A stretch of 21,652 nt of DNA from Chloroflexia bacterium (GTDB lineage: Bacteria > Chloroflexota > Chloroflexia > Thermomicrobiales > UBA6265). Both the position numbers and the translations under genes were made by a program. Location of the stretch: contig JACCVC010000206.1 in the NCBI GenBank assembly GCA_013698305.1, positions 1 to 21,652 of the forward strand, written 5' to 3'. Below are positions 1 to 7,985 of this stretch, piece after piece; within the stretch, counting starts at the first letter, position 1, and each line of letters opens with the position of its first letter. A model generated the notes under the pieces. The model was not told the DNA's origin. It ran no database searches and worked only from the letters and a program-made list of their open reading frames with translations.

Positions 1-708
1 ATCGGCACGTTCTGCACGCATACGCTCGTGCATGCCGCGCAGTGCGTTCCCGTGCATCAGTCCCTTCCTCCCGCGCAGATGAGCCTGATCGGTTGCGGCG
101 TGATGACTGGCGTCGGCGCGGCGCTCTACACCGCCAGGGTCGAGCCGGGGTCGACGGTTGCCATATTCGGATGCGGCGGTGTTGGCGATTCGATCATCAT
201 GGGTGCGAAGCTGGCGGGCGCCACGACGATCATCGGCGTCGACCTCGATCCACGGAAACTCAAATGGGCAGAAGGATTCGGCGCGACCCATGTCATCAAC
301 GCCTCCGACGGCGATCCGGTCGAGAAGATCAAGGAGATTACCGGCGGCTTCGGCGTGAACTTCTCCTTCGAGGCTGCGGGACGCGCCGATACCACGATGC
401 AGGCGTTGCTCTGCCGCGACCTGGCGGGAACGTGCGTGGTGGTGGGAGTGGCGGGTCCGGACTCGACGATGGAGAACGTGCCACTCGGCAAGCTGTTCGA
501 CCTTGGAGGATCGCTGCGGTTCAGTTGGTACGGCGACTGCCTGCCTACCCGCGATTTCCCGATGCTGGCAGACTGGTATCAGCAGGGCCGACTCGACCTT
601 GATGGCGTCGTGAGCCGGAAGATCGGGCTGGATGATGTCGAGGAGGCGTTCGACGCGATGCACCGGGGCGAGACGCTCCGCTCGGTGATCATGTTCGACA
701 ACGCGTAA
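1..708 (+). CDS. Zinc-dependent alcohol dehydrogenase, mycothiol/NDMA-dependent type (5'-truncated)
   Basis: The reading frame is open from base 1, so the start and most catalytic zinc ligands lie outside the window; 235 residues remain. The first visible residues (GTFCTHTLVHAAQCVPV) are the end of the GroES-like catalytic domain. The Rossmann domain follows, with the glycine motif FGCGGVGDS and the acidic end of the second strand (GVDLDPRK) that favours NAD(H). SFEAAGRADT, GGSLRFSWYGDCLP and the C-terminal LRSVIMF are typical of class III medium-chain dehydrogenases, closest by eye to S-(hydroxymethyl)mycothiol dehydrogenase and NDMA-dependent alcohol dehydrogenases. The family oxidises alcohols or thiol-formaldehyde adducts in the cytoplasm. 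The substrate cannot be fixed from this fragment. It converges on the asparagine synthase gene with a 29-base gap in which I see no terminator hairpin. Confidence 0.88.
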   Translation: MGTFCTHTLVHAAQCVPVHQSLPPAQMSLIGCGVMTGVGAALYTARVEPGSTVAIFGCGGVGDSIIMGAKLAGATTIIGVDLDPRKLKWAEGFGATHVINASDGDPVEKIKEITGGFGVNFSFEAAGRADTTMQALLCRDLAGTCVVVGVAGPDSTMENVPLGKLFDLGGSLRFSWYGDCLPTRDFPMLADWYQQGRLDLDGVVSRKIGLDDVEEAFDAMHRGETLRSVIMFDNA

Positions 709-737
709 TGGGCACCCGATCTTGAATTGAAGAAGGT

Positions 738-2270
738 CTACACCGTCGCGAAGCGGCTGATCGTCTGTTCGGACCGGATGCCGGGCAAAGCCTCGGCGAA
801 GATTCGATGGTAGACGGCTTCCTCGTGATTGCGCAGCGGCGGGTCTACGGCATCCCGCTCCAGGGAGAACTCCTCGGTGGAGATGCTCTTCTCGACGAGG
901 TGTTGTAGCGCCGACGCAGCTCCGGAGCCATCGCCGAACTGCGCTTTCTTCCGCCACAGGAACTCGCCGGGGAGCCATCCCTCGAAGGCCTGGCGGAGCA
1001 GGCGCTTCTCAGGTTGGTCTTGACCCGCGAGTTTCCAGCCGACGGGGAGTGCCAGACCGAGCGCGATCATGTCACGTTCCAGAAACGGGACGCGAGCTTC
1101 GAGGCCATGCGCCATCGTCACCCTGTCGGCCCGCTGCAAGTTCAGGTTGTGCAGCGCCTCGATGATCCGGACAAGTTCAGCGTGCAACTCGTCCTCGGTT
1201 GCGAACTCGTTAAGGTACTCGTAACCGGCAAATATCTCGTCGGCGCCTTCGCCGGTCAACACGACCTTGACATGCCTGGACGAGAGTTCAGCGAGAACGT
1301 AGTTTGCTACCGCGCTGCGCACGAGCGACGGATCGAAGCTCTCGATCACCCTCACGACCTCGGGCAAGACTCGCATTGCGTCTTCGGCGGAGTAGATGCA
1401 CTCGTGATGCTCCGTTCCCAGGTGCTTTGCCACCGTGCGTGCGGCTGCCAGATCCGGAGAGTCCTCGGTGCCGACCGCGAAGGTCTTGAGGGTCAGCCCA
1501 CGCCGTTCGTACCAGCGAGCGGCGATGGCGGCGACCAGGCTGGAGTCAAGCCCACCGGAGAGGAAGACGCCGATCGGCACATCGCCCATCATCTGACCTT
1601 CGACGGTCCTGACAAGCTGCTCGCGCACCCGAGTCAGAATCTCGTCGGAGATCGTTGCGCCAGGCTGGCTGGGACCCTCGAAGTGCTCGAGGTCGTCTGG
1701 ATTGTGGGGAACCGCCGCGGCGAAACGCACCAGGCCCGTCGCTGGTGTCCAATAGTGGCCGGGCGGAAAGACCTCCACATCCGGCTGCCACGCTTCGTCG
1801 AAGCTGCGCATCTCCGAGGCGAACCGGATCTGGCCGTTGCGTTGCGCCCAGTAGAGCGGTTTGATGCCGACCGGATCGCGAGCGGTGACGAAACGACCGT
1901 CCTCTCCGGCGATGACAAAGGCATACATGCCATGTAGCTCCGAGAACGCGCCCGGTCCCCGTTGATCAAAGAGGTGCAGCAGCACTTCGTTATCGGACCT
2001 GGTACGGAACGTCACTTTCTGAAGCGTTCTTCTGATCTCTTCGTGATTGTAAATCTCGCCGTTGCCGACAAGGGTGAGGCTGCCGGAGTCGTTCACCAGC
2101 GGCTGCCTGCCTCCGGCCACGTCGACGATCGACAGACGGCGGTGTCCCAGCCAATGTGATCCGACTTTCGCGCTACCCTCATCGTCGGGACCTCGGTGCA
2201 TCATCCGCTCGAGCATTCGGGCACCGGCATTAATGTCAGCATCATGATAAATTGCGGCAATTCCGCACAT
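738..2270 (-). CDS. asnB: Asparagine synthase (glutamine-hydrolysing)
   Basis: A 510-residue class II glutamine amidotransferase that makes asparagine from aspartate, glutamine and ATP. Translation begins MCGIAAIYHD, so Cys2 becomes the N-terminal nucleophile after Met removal. Glutaminase landmarks follow: HRGPDDEG, LGHRRLSIVD, GNGEIYNH and RSDNEVLLHLF. The C-terminal synthetase domain has the PP-loop SGGLDSS at residues 238-244 and LTGEGADEIFAGYE, both needed for aspartate adenylation. Length is near that of compact bacterial AsnB proteins (about 500-550). The start is fixed by Cys2 and by a GAGGAG ribosome site about ten bases upstream (complement of 2281-2287). It is the last gene of a minus-strand series after mutS and a nucleotidyltransferase, but a 139-base gap separates it, so it may have its own promoter. 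A role in a peptide or glycan pathway instead of free asparagine is possible but not indicated. Confidence 0.93.
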   Translation of the reverse strand: MCGIAAIYHDADINAGARMLERMMHRGPDDEGSAKVGSHWLGHRRLSIVDVAGGRQPLVNDSGSLTLVGNGEIYNHEEIRRTLQKVTFRTRSDNEVLLHLFDQRGPGAFSELHGMYAFVIAGEDGRFVTARDPVGIKPLYWAQRNGQIRFASEMRSFDEAWQPDVEVFPPGHYWTPATGLVRFAAAVPHNPDDLEHFEGPSQPGATISDEILTRVREQLVRTVEGQMMGDVPIGVFLSGGLDSSLVAAIAARWYERRGLTLKTFAVGTEDSPDLAAARTVAKHLGTEHHECIYSAEDAMRVLPEVVRVIESFDPSLVRSAVANYVLAELSSRHVKVVLTGEGADEIFAGYEYLNEFATEDELHAELVRIIEALHNLNLQRADRVTMAHGLEARVPFLERDMIALGLALPVGWKLAGQDQPEKRLLRQAFEGWLPGEFLWRKKAQFGDGSGAASALQHLVEKSISTEEFSLERDAVDPPLRNHEEAVYHRIFAEALPGIRSEQTISRFATV

Positions 2271-2409
2271 GTATTGTCGTTCTCCTCAACAGTATCAGGG
2301 ACGCTTCCTGACGCGAATCAGCATCAGGCGCCTGTGGTCAGGCACTGGGTTTCGTCCACTGAATCCAGACTTTAAGCCTACAACATGCGTGCAGCGCGGG
2401 TATTCCGGT
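2271..2409 (-). promoter_or_regulatory. Asparagine synthase upstream region with clustered TCAGG/CCTGA motifs
   Basis: This 139-base gap lies between the nucleotidyltransferase stop and the asnB start. On the plus strand TCAGG occurs at 2295, 2324 and 2338, with the inverse CCTGA at 2307-2311 and a perfect palindrome CAGGCGCCTG at 2325-2334. TCAGG/CCTGA at 2295-2311 can form a small stem. No convincing -35/-10 pair was found on the minus strand. The cluster could be an operator or a leader structure for asnB, or chance enrichment. Confidence 0.25.
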
Positions 2410-3456
2410 TCAATGGGCGTCGAGGCCGGGGTTGTTGACGATGATGCTCTCGGTCATGTCCCAGAGACGTGGAAGGAACGCCTCCACCTCGTCTCTGCGA
2501 CGATACACGTCGGAGGCAGACGCAATGCCGAGGTCGTCCAGCAGCTCCCGGTGGCCATGTTCATGCCTCGCCCGTACGTCCGGCGGCGCGTCGTGGTGCA
2601 GGATCGCTTGGCAGCGCAACGACGTGGCGGCGATCCAGAACATGGCTTCGCGGTGGTCACCCTGGTCGATCAGCTCCTGGCTGCCGTCAATCGCGATAGC
2701 GCGAGCAATGTCGGTGATGTCCGACGAGAAGGGCAAGGGGGTCCTGACCACCTCCGCCGACGCGTCGAATGCAGCAGCAAGCGTCGTGAGGTGGTATTCG
2801 ACGCGGGCAGGAGTCATGTGCGCGCATCCCAACAGGTCCAACAGTGGCTCGTAAAAGCTGGTCTGACCGTAGTCTTCCAGCAGCTCTCGCACGGCGACGT
2901 ACCGTTTGCGGACGGTCGGGTTCCTGAGTCCTGCCACCAGCAGCACATGCGTGGTGACGCCAGCGCCGAACAGCCAGGCCATCAACTGGTCGTGAAATGG
3001 GTGCGCGTCGTCAATTGATTCGAGGTTCGCTCGGATTTTGCCCATGGCGTGTTCGCAGCGCCGGATGACCCACTCACGCTTGGCAAATCCACTGCTGACC
3101 ACCGCCTGAATCTGGGCCAGATCTCCGGTCGGGTCAGACACGATATCCGGACTTATGAAGCTGCCTGCAAGGTGGGAGGTTCCTAGCACAACCTCTGGAG
3201 TTTGGCATTGGTCCCACGGCAGGAATGAGACATCGAGCAGCACATTCCGGTAAACGAACTTGCCCACCTTGGCTCCCGGTTCGGACCCGTCAATGACGAC
3301 TACGATATCGACGTCTGAGGTCGGCTGGAGTGGGGCGGAGTCGGGGAGCGATACGATGGAGCCATGATGCAGGGCGCCACGGTATCCCGGGAGTTCGGCG
3401 GCTTCATCAGTCACCCATTGCCGGGCGGCATTCCTGGCGTCTGCGGCGGTCATCAT
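2410..3456 (-). CDS. Nucleotidyltransferase-domain protein of unknown substrate
   Basis: A 348-residue cytoplasmic protein with a polymerase-beta-type nucleotidyltransferase domain at the N-terminus: HHGS at residues 30-33, the metal-binding pair DVD at 48-50, and a third candidate carboxylate, Asp75, in LLDVSF. This is the catalytic triad of the MNT/kanamycin-nucleotidyltransferase fold. The remaining 220 or so residues look all-helical, like the substrate-binding or HEPN-like helical domains that follow such folds, but I recognise no specific family. Related proteins transfer AMP or another nucleotide to small molecules (aminoglycosides, lincosamides) or to proteins. The start ATG overlaps the mutS stop as ATGA, so translation is likely coupled to mutS. 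A second ATG follows immediately and could also be used. The substrate is unknown; antibiotic modification is only one option. Confidence 0.8.
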   Translation of the reverse strand: MMTAADARNAARQWVTDEAAELPGYRGALHHGSIVSLPDSAPLQPTSDVDIVVVIDGSEPGAKVGKFVYRNVLLDVSFLPWDQCQTPEVVLGTSHLAGSFISPDIVSDPTGDLAQIQAVVSSGFAKREWVIRRCEHAMGKIRANLESIDDAHPFHDQLMAWLFGAGVTTHVLLVAGLRNPTVRKRYVAVRELLEDYGQTSFYEPLLDLLGCAHMTPARVEYHLTTLAAAFDASAEVVRTPLPFSSDITDIARAIAIDGSQELIDQGDHREAMFWIAATSLRCQAILHHDAPPDVRARHEHGHRELLDDLGIASASDVYRRRDEVEAFLPRLWDMTESIIVNNPGLDAH

Positions 3457-6143
3457 GTTGCGGCGCCCTTCTTCAGCTCGTAGAGCAGGTTGAGCGCTTC
3501 CAGCGGTGACAGGGATTCGATATCAAGCTCGCGCAGCTGGCCGACGACGGCAGGCTCCTCGTTGAAGAAGGTGAGCTGGAGTCCGGAAGCTGATGTCGGC
3601 GCGGGCTGGGCCATAGTTGCTCGGCGATGATCCGATCGCCGCTCTCCATGATCGTTGGCTTCGAGTTGCTGAAGAATTTCCGATGCCCGTCGTACGATGC
3701 CCCTCGGCAGGCCAGCGAGTTGGGCAACATGGATGCCGTAGGAGCGGTCCGCACCACCCGGGACCACCTGCCTGAGGAAGATCACCTGATCGCCTTCTTC
3801 CAGCACGTCCATCCGGCAGGCTCGGACCCGTGGCAGCACCCCTTCGAGTTCGGTGAGTTCGTGATAGTGCGTGGCGAACAAGGTCTTGCAGCCGAGGTTC
3901 GACGCATTGTGGATGTACTCGACGATCGCCTTGGCGATGGCGAGTCCGTCGTACGTGCTGGTGCCGCGCCCGATCTCGTCGAGTACGACCAGGCTGCGCT
4001 GGGTCGCGTGATTGAGGATGTTCGCGGTCTCCAGCATCTCGGCCATGAAGGTGCTCTGTCCGGTGGCGATGTCGTCCTGCGCGCCGATGCGGGTGAAGAT
4101 GCGGTCGACCAGTCCGATGCGAGCCCGCTGAGCAGGTACGAACGAGCCGATCTGCGCCATCAGGGTGATCAGCGCGACCTGCCGCAGCCAGCTGCTCTTG
4201 CCAGCCATGTTGGGGCCGGTGAGGATCACGATCTGCTCTTCGCTGGCGTCGAGATGCGCGTCATTGGGTACGAACTCGCCGCTGGGCAGGGTCGTCTCCA
4301 GCACCGGATGCCGCCCCGCAGTGATATCGATCGACCCAAATTCGTCCAGCTCGGGCTTGACGTACTTGTTGCGCACCGCAAGTTCCGCCAAGGACGAGAT
4401 CACGTCGATCCAGGCGATGGCGCCCGCGGTCTTGAGCAGGTGTTGCGCTTGACCGGCGACCTCTCGCACCACCCGGTGGAAGACATCTGCCTCCATGTTC
4501 GCCAGGGTCTCCTCAGCGTGGAGGACAATCGTCTCGTACTCCTTGAGTTGCGGCGTGAAGTAGCGAGTGGCGTTGGTGAGCGACTGCTTGGCAATGTAGT
4601 CGTCGGGGAGAGCGGCTCCCTGTTGCCCACCGGCGAGGCGATCACGCTCGGCGGAGGCCAGCCCGGCGGCGGTCACCTCGATGTAGTAGCCAAACACGCG
4701 GTTGTACCCGACCTTGAGCGACCGGATGCCGGTGCGATCCCGCTCGGCCCGTTCGAGGTTGGCGATCCAGTCCCGGGCTTCGCCCGCCTTGGCGCGATGA
4801 CCGTCGAGCTCGTGGGCGAATCCCGCCCGGATCGCCTGGACCTTGCCGAGGGTGGCGGGAGGCTCGTCGACCAGCGCGGTGGAAAGCAGCCGAGCGAGAT
4901 CGTCATGGGGCCGGATCGGGTGGGCGTGCGCGACCTCCTGGCCGAGGGGCGCCATCGACGCAACCGTCGCGAGCGTATCGCGCAGGATGCCGAGCTCACG
5001 AGGCGTGATCGCCGAGGTAATGGCACGATTCGCCAACCGCTCGATGTCCTGGACCTTTCCCAGCAACTCCCGCAGCCGTGCCCTGGCGCCGGTGTTGGTC
5101 GTCATCGATTCGACAGCGTCTAGGCGCTCTTCCAACGCCGCAATGTCGAGCAATGGCTGGCTGATCCAGCGGCGGAGCAGCCGGGCGCCCATGGGAGTGC
5201 GAGTGAGGTCGAGCACGGCGGTGAGGCTGTGCTTTCGCTCGCCGCGCTGGCTCTCGATCAGCTCCAGGTTGCGGATGGTCTGGGCGTCGAGCGTCATGTA
5301 GCCTTCAATGGAATAGGTAGACAGCGACGAGATCTGTTTGAGGCCCGACATCTGGGTCTCTTCTAGGTATTGCAGCAACCCACCGGCCGCCTGGGTGGCT
5401 AGTAACTTGCCCGCGCACCCGAAGCCATCCAGGGAGTCAGTGCCGAAGTGCCGAAGCAAGGCATCGCTGGCGCGATCCTGACGCCAGCGCCAGCTTTCGC
5501 TCTTGCTGATGCTGGCGGACTCTGGTAGCCAAGACGTCATCGGCAGTGACAGTGTGTCAGTCATATCGGCGGACAGCACGACCTCGGCGGTACGCAGCCG
5601 CAACAACTCCCGCCCAACGCTCAACAGCACCTCTTCCTGGTTGTCGTCGGCCAGCTCGGTGGTGCGGAACTCGCCGGTGGTGATGTCGGCATAAGCGATC
5701 CCGGCTCGCTTGCGATCGACCACGACCGCCACAATGTCGTTGTTCTGGCGGGCGTCCAGCATCGATGGATCGACGACGGTGCCGGGGGTAATTACCCTGG
5801 TGACGTCGCGCTCGACCAACCCGCGTCCTTTGGTGACTTCGCCGATCTGCTCGCAGACCGCGACCTTATGGCCAGCGGCGATGAGCCGGGCGATGTATCC
5901 GTCGGCGCTGTGGTAGGGGATGCCAGCCATCGGGATGCGATGGTCCTTGCCCATCTCGCGACCAGTGAGCACGATATCGAGGATCTCCGAGGCGGTAACT
6001 GCGTCCTCATCGAACGTCTCATAGAAGTCCCCGAGCCGGAAGAAGAGAATGGTGTCGGGGTATCGTGCCTTGATGTCGAGGTACTGCTGGCGCATGGGCT
6101 GGGTCTTGGCGGCGGGGGTCTTTGGGGATGTCGTTATGCTCAT
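3453..6143 (-). CDS. mutS: DNA mismatch repair protein MutS
   Basis: An 896-residue full-length MutS that recognises base mismatches and small loops and signals repair through ATP binding. The N-terminal mismatch-recognition domain carries the Phe-x-Glu motif in RLGDFYETF. Connector, lever and clamp domains follow. The ABC-type ATPase has Walker A GPNMAGKSS (residues 643-651, Lys649), the conserved DDIATGQSTFMAEM, Walker B LVVLDEIGRGTSTYDGLA and the switch histidine in FATHYHEL. After the ATPase, QLTFF (856-860) matches the beta-clamp-binding consensus of MutS tails, and the end (LSPLEALNLLYELKK) is the short helical C-terminal domain. E. coli MutS has 853 residues, so the length is ordinary. 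The start ATG has GGAAGG about eleven bases upstream. MutL is not in the window. Confidence 0.97.
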   Translation of the reverse strand: MSITTSPKTPAAKTQPMRQQYLDIKARYPDTILFFRLGDFYETFDEDAVTASEILDIVLTGREMGKDHRIPMAGIPYHSADGYIARLIAAGHKVAVCEQIGEVTKGRGLVERDVTRVITPGTVVDPSMLDARQNNDIVAVVVDRKRAGIAYADITTGEFRTTELADDNQEEVLLSVGRELLRLRTAEVVLSADMTDTLSLPMTSWLPESASISKSESWRWRQDRASDALLRHFGTDSLDGFGCAGKLLATQAAGGLLQYLEETQMSGLKQISSLSTYSIEGYMTLDAQTIRNLELIESQRGERKHSLTAVLDLTRTPMGARLLRRWISQPLLDIAALEERLDAVESMTTNTGARARLRELLGKVQDIERLANRAITSAITPRELGILRDTLATVASMAPLGQEVAHAHPIRPHDDLARLLSTALVDEPPATLGKVQAIRAGFAHELDGHRAKAGEARDWIANLERAERDRTGIRSLKVGYNRVFGYYIEVTAAGLASAERDRLAGGQQGAALPDDYIAKQSLTNATRYFTPQLKEYETIVLHAEETLANMEADVFHRVVREVAGQAQHLLKTAGAIAWIDVISSLAELAVRNKYVKPELDEFGSIDITAGRHPVLETTLPSGEFVPNDAHLDASEEQIVILTGPNMAGKSSWLRQVALITLMAQIGSFVPAQRARIGLVDRIFTRIGAQDDIATGQSTFMAEMLETANILNHATQRSLVVLDEIGRGTSTYDGLAIAKAIVEYIHNASNLGCKTLFATHYHELTELEGVLPRVRACRMDVLEEGDQVIFLRQVVPGGADRSYGIHVAQLAGLPRGIVRRASEILQQLEANDHGERRSDHRRATMAQPAPTSASGLQLTFFNEEPAVVGQLRELDIESLSPLEALNLLYELKKGAAT

Positions 6144-6193
6144 GCGTTAGCGGACCTTCCGGTTGGTTGGTGGCGACAAAATCACGATGCCGC

Positions 6194-6223
6194 ACAAGGT
6201 ATATACAGACAAGGTATTTACAG
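6194..6223. repeat. Tandem 15-bp direct repeat in the mutS / transporter divergent promoter region
   Basis: Two back-to-back 15-base units, 6194-6208 and 6209-6223, read ACAAGGTATATACAG and ACAAGGTATTTACAG and differ at one position. The first contains GTATATAC, an exact match to the GTMTAKAC operator consensus reported for HutC-type GntR regulators; the second has GTATTTAC. The block is the most AT-rich part of the region, between divergent mutS and the ABC operon, and includes TTTACA (6217-6222), which could serve as a -35 element for the transporter. It is therefore a candidate operator. No regulator gene is nearby, and the promoter -10 is not clear. Confidence 0.5.
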
Positions 6224-6253
6224 TATGGACAATGTTCGATAGCGTGTCATTCA

Positions 6254-6324
6254 TGGGGCAACGCGAAGAGGTGGCAGGCGTGCGAGTGCCGTCTGCATGG
6301 GCGTCACCCCAAAAGGAGGACCAG
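6254..6324 (+). promoter_or_regulatory. Structured leader and ribosome site of the solute-binding protein gene
   Basis: TGGGG (6254-6258) and ACGC (6261-6264) can pair with GCGT (6301-6304) and CCCCA (6307-6311), closing a domain. Inside it AGGTGGCA (6269-6276) pairs with TGCCGTCT (6287-6294) around a ten-base loop. The closing stem ends one base before the strong ribosome site AAAGGAGG (6313-6320), five to six bases from the ATG at 6325. I recognise no known riboswitch class. The fold could tune translation or be incidental. Confidence 0.35.
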
Positions 6325-7908
6325 ATGAGTTCCTATCTTGAGCGGGCACTATCGGCAAAGGCGGATCGACGTGAGTTTGCGCTTGGGGCCGCTGGCGCAT
6401 TGGCACTTGGCGCCAGCGGCGCTGGGGCGCAGGACGAGATCTCCGAGGGGGGAAATCTTCAGATTGCGATCATCGGCGAGCCGCCAGCTGTCGCAGACGC
6501 AGTTTTCACGACGGCGACGATCACGAACAACATCGCCCAGCAGATGTTCGAAGGCCTCTTTACGTTCGACGAGAGCTTCAACCCACAGCCGATGCTGATT
6601 GAGGACTATGATAGCAGCGCCGATGGGTTGGAATTCAGCTTCAGATTGAGGTCGGGGATCACCTTCCACAACGGCGATCCGCTAACCTCCGCGGACGTGG
6701 TCGCTTCCTTGAACCGCTGGGGTGAAATCAACGGACGCGGAAGGCTGATCTTCGACCGGATGAACTCGATCGAGGCGCCGGACGAGACGACCGTTCGTAT
6801 GGTGTTTGACCAGCCGTCGGGCGTGTTGCCGAGCTTCCTGGCCAGATCGGAGGCGATGATCACTCCCGCCTCGGTGGCTGAGGCGGCAGGGGCCGAGCAG
6901 ATACCCGAGGACCAGTTGATCGGCACGGGGCCATTCCGATTCGAGGAACACGCCATCGATCAGTACCTGCGTTTGGCTCGGTTCGACGACTACGTCTCAC
7001 GGGATGAGGAGTCCAACGGGCTGGCGGGGCGGCGAACCCCATATCTCGACAGCATCGACTTCGTTCCAGTGCCGGACGAGTCCGTTCGCGCTAACGGATT
7101 GATCACCGGTGAGTATCACTTCGCCGACGTCCTCTCGGCTGACCTGGCGGAAATGCTGGAGCTCGATCCGGGAGTCGAGTCGATCAACGTCCAGCCGTAC
7201 TACTGGTACAGCCCGCACTTCAACAAGGCGGCCGGGCTGTTCACGAACCAGGCGCTCCGGCATGCGGTACAGCTTTGCTTCAGCCAGAGCGAATCGATGC
7301 TGGCAGGGTTCGGGCGTGAAGAGTTCGTGCGATTCGATGCCTCGATCTGTGGTGAGGAAACCGCCTGGTACAGCACGGCGGGTTCCGATGCCTACGACAA
7401 CCCTGATCTGGATCAGGCAAGAGCGTTGCTGGAGGAAGGCGGATACGATGGTGAGACGGTCCGATGGATCGCCACACGCGAGTATCCGTACAACTTCCTG
7501 ATGGCCGACTACATCCGGCAGCAGATGGAAGCGATCGGCATGAACGTCGAACTCGTCGTGTCGGACTGGGCGACGCTGGTGCAAAATCGCGCCGATCCCG
7601 ATGCGTATGAGATCTTCCTGACTGGTCACAGCCAGTACAGCCATCCCGCGACGCAGCCATTCAATGACCCCACATGGCCGGGCTTCTGGGAAAGCGAGGC
7701 CAAGACCGATTTGGTGAACGCCATGATCGCTGAAACTGATCCGGACGCACTCAGTACGATCATCGATGACTACACCACGCTGGTGTGGGAGGAGATGCCG
7801 TTCGTGAAATGCGGTGACAACTTTGTGCTGCGCGGAAGGCGTGCCGAAGTCGTTGGTTACGTGAACGTGCCGGACTTCTTCTTCTGGAATGTTGGCCTGA
7901 ACGGCTAG
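6325..7908 (+). CDS. ABC transporter solute-binding protein, family 5, Tat-exported
   Basis: A 527-residue extracytoplasmic binding protein of the peptide/nickel/opine type (SBP_bac_5). The N-terminus has a twin-arginine signal: RREF at residues 15-18, a hydrophobic stretch (ALGAAGALALGASGAGA) and a probable cleavage site near AGA-QDE. No lipobox cysteine is visible, so anchoring is not by lipidation of this site. Family signatures include RLRSGITFHNGDPLTSADVV and IGTGPFRFEE. The frame is open upstream to 6163, but ATG 6325 is chosen because AAAGGAGG precedes it at ideal spacing and the signal peptide then sits at the N-terminus. It heads an operon with two permease genes. Ligand not predictable: members bind oligopeptides, sugars or opines. 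Confidence 0.92.
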   Translation: MSSYLERALSAKADRREFALGAAGALALGASGAGAQDEISEGGNLQIAIIGEPPAVADAVFTTATITNNIAQQMFEGLFTFDESFNPQPMLIEDYDSSADGLEFSFRLRSGITFHNGDPLTSADVVASLNRWGEINGRGRLIFDRMNSIEAPDETTVRMVFDQPSGVLPSFLARSEAMITPASVAEAAGAEQIPEDQLIGTGPFRFEEHAIDQYLRLARFDDYVSRDEESNGLAGRRTPYLDSIDFVPVPDESVRANGLITGEYHFADVLSADLAEMLELDPGVESINVQPYYWYSPHFNKAAGLFTNQALRHAVQLCFSQSESMLAGFGREEFVRFDASICGEETAWYSTAGSDAYDNPDLDQARALLEEGGYDGETVRWIATREYPYNFLMADYIRQQMEAIGMNVELVVSDWATLVQNRADPDAYEIFLTGHSQYSHPATQPFNDPTWPGFWESEAKTDLVNAMIAETDPDALSTIIDDYTTLVWEEMPFVKCGDNFVLRGRRAEVVGYVNVPDFFFWNVGLNG

Positions 7909-7924
7909 GTCGCCGGTTCGGATT

Positions 7925-7957
7925 CTGGCCGCCTCGCCAGGAGGGCAAGGCGGCCAG
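7925..7957 (+). other. Strong intercistronic hairpin between binding-protein and permease genes
   Basis: CTGGCCGCCT (7925-7934) is the exact reverse complement of AGGCGGCCAG (7948-7957). Inside, GCC (7936-7938) pairs with GGC (7944-7946) after one C/A mismatch, leaving the five-base loop AGGAG. The hairpin is followed by GACTGTCTG with no T-run, so it is not a classical terminator. Such structures commonly protect the upstream mRNA from 3' decay, which raises binding-protein output over permease output. Function here is inferred. Confidence 0.7.
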
Positions 7958-7985
7958 GACTGTCTGCCCAAACAGGAGCCCGGTC

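Noticed and set aside
1014..1937. Plus-strand open frame opposite asnB
   Set aside because: Antisense shadow of a conserved enzyme gene, no recognisable domain.
3627..5123. Long plus-strand open frame (about 498 residues) opposite mutS
   Set aside because: It is antisense to a full-length mutS with all motifs; long antisense frames are expected in GC-rich coding DNA, and no family resemblance or ribosome site is seen.
6163..6324. N-terminal extension of the solute-binding protein from an upstream start
   Set aside because: The internal ATG 6325 has an excellent ribosome site and places the Tat signal at the N-terminus; the upstream stretch covers the tandem repeat and promoter region.
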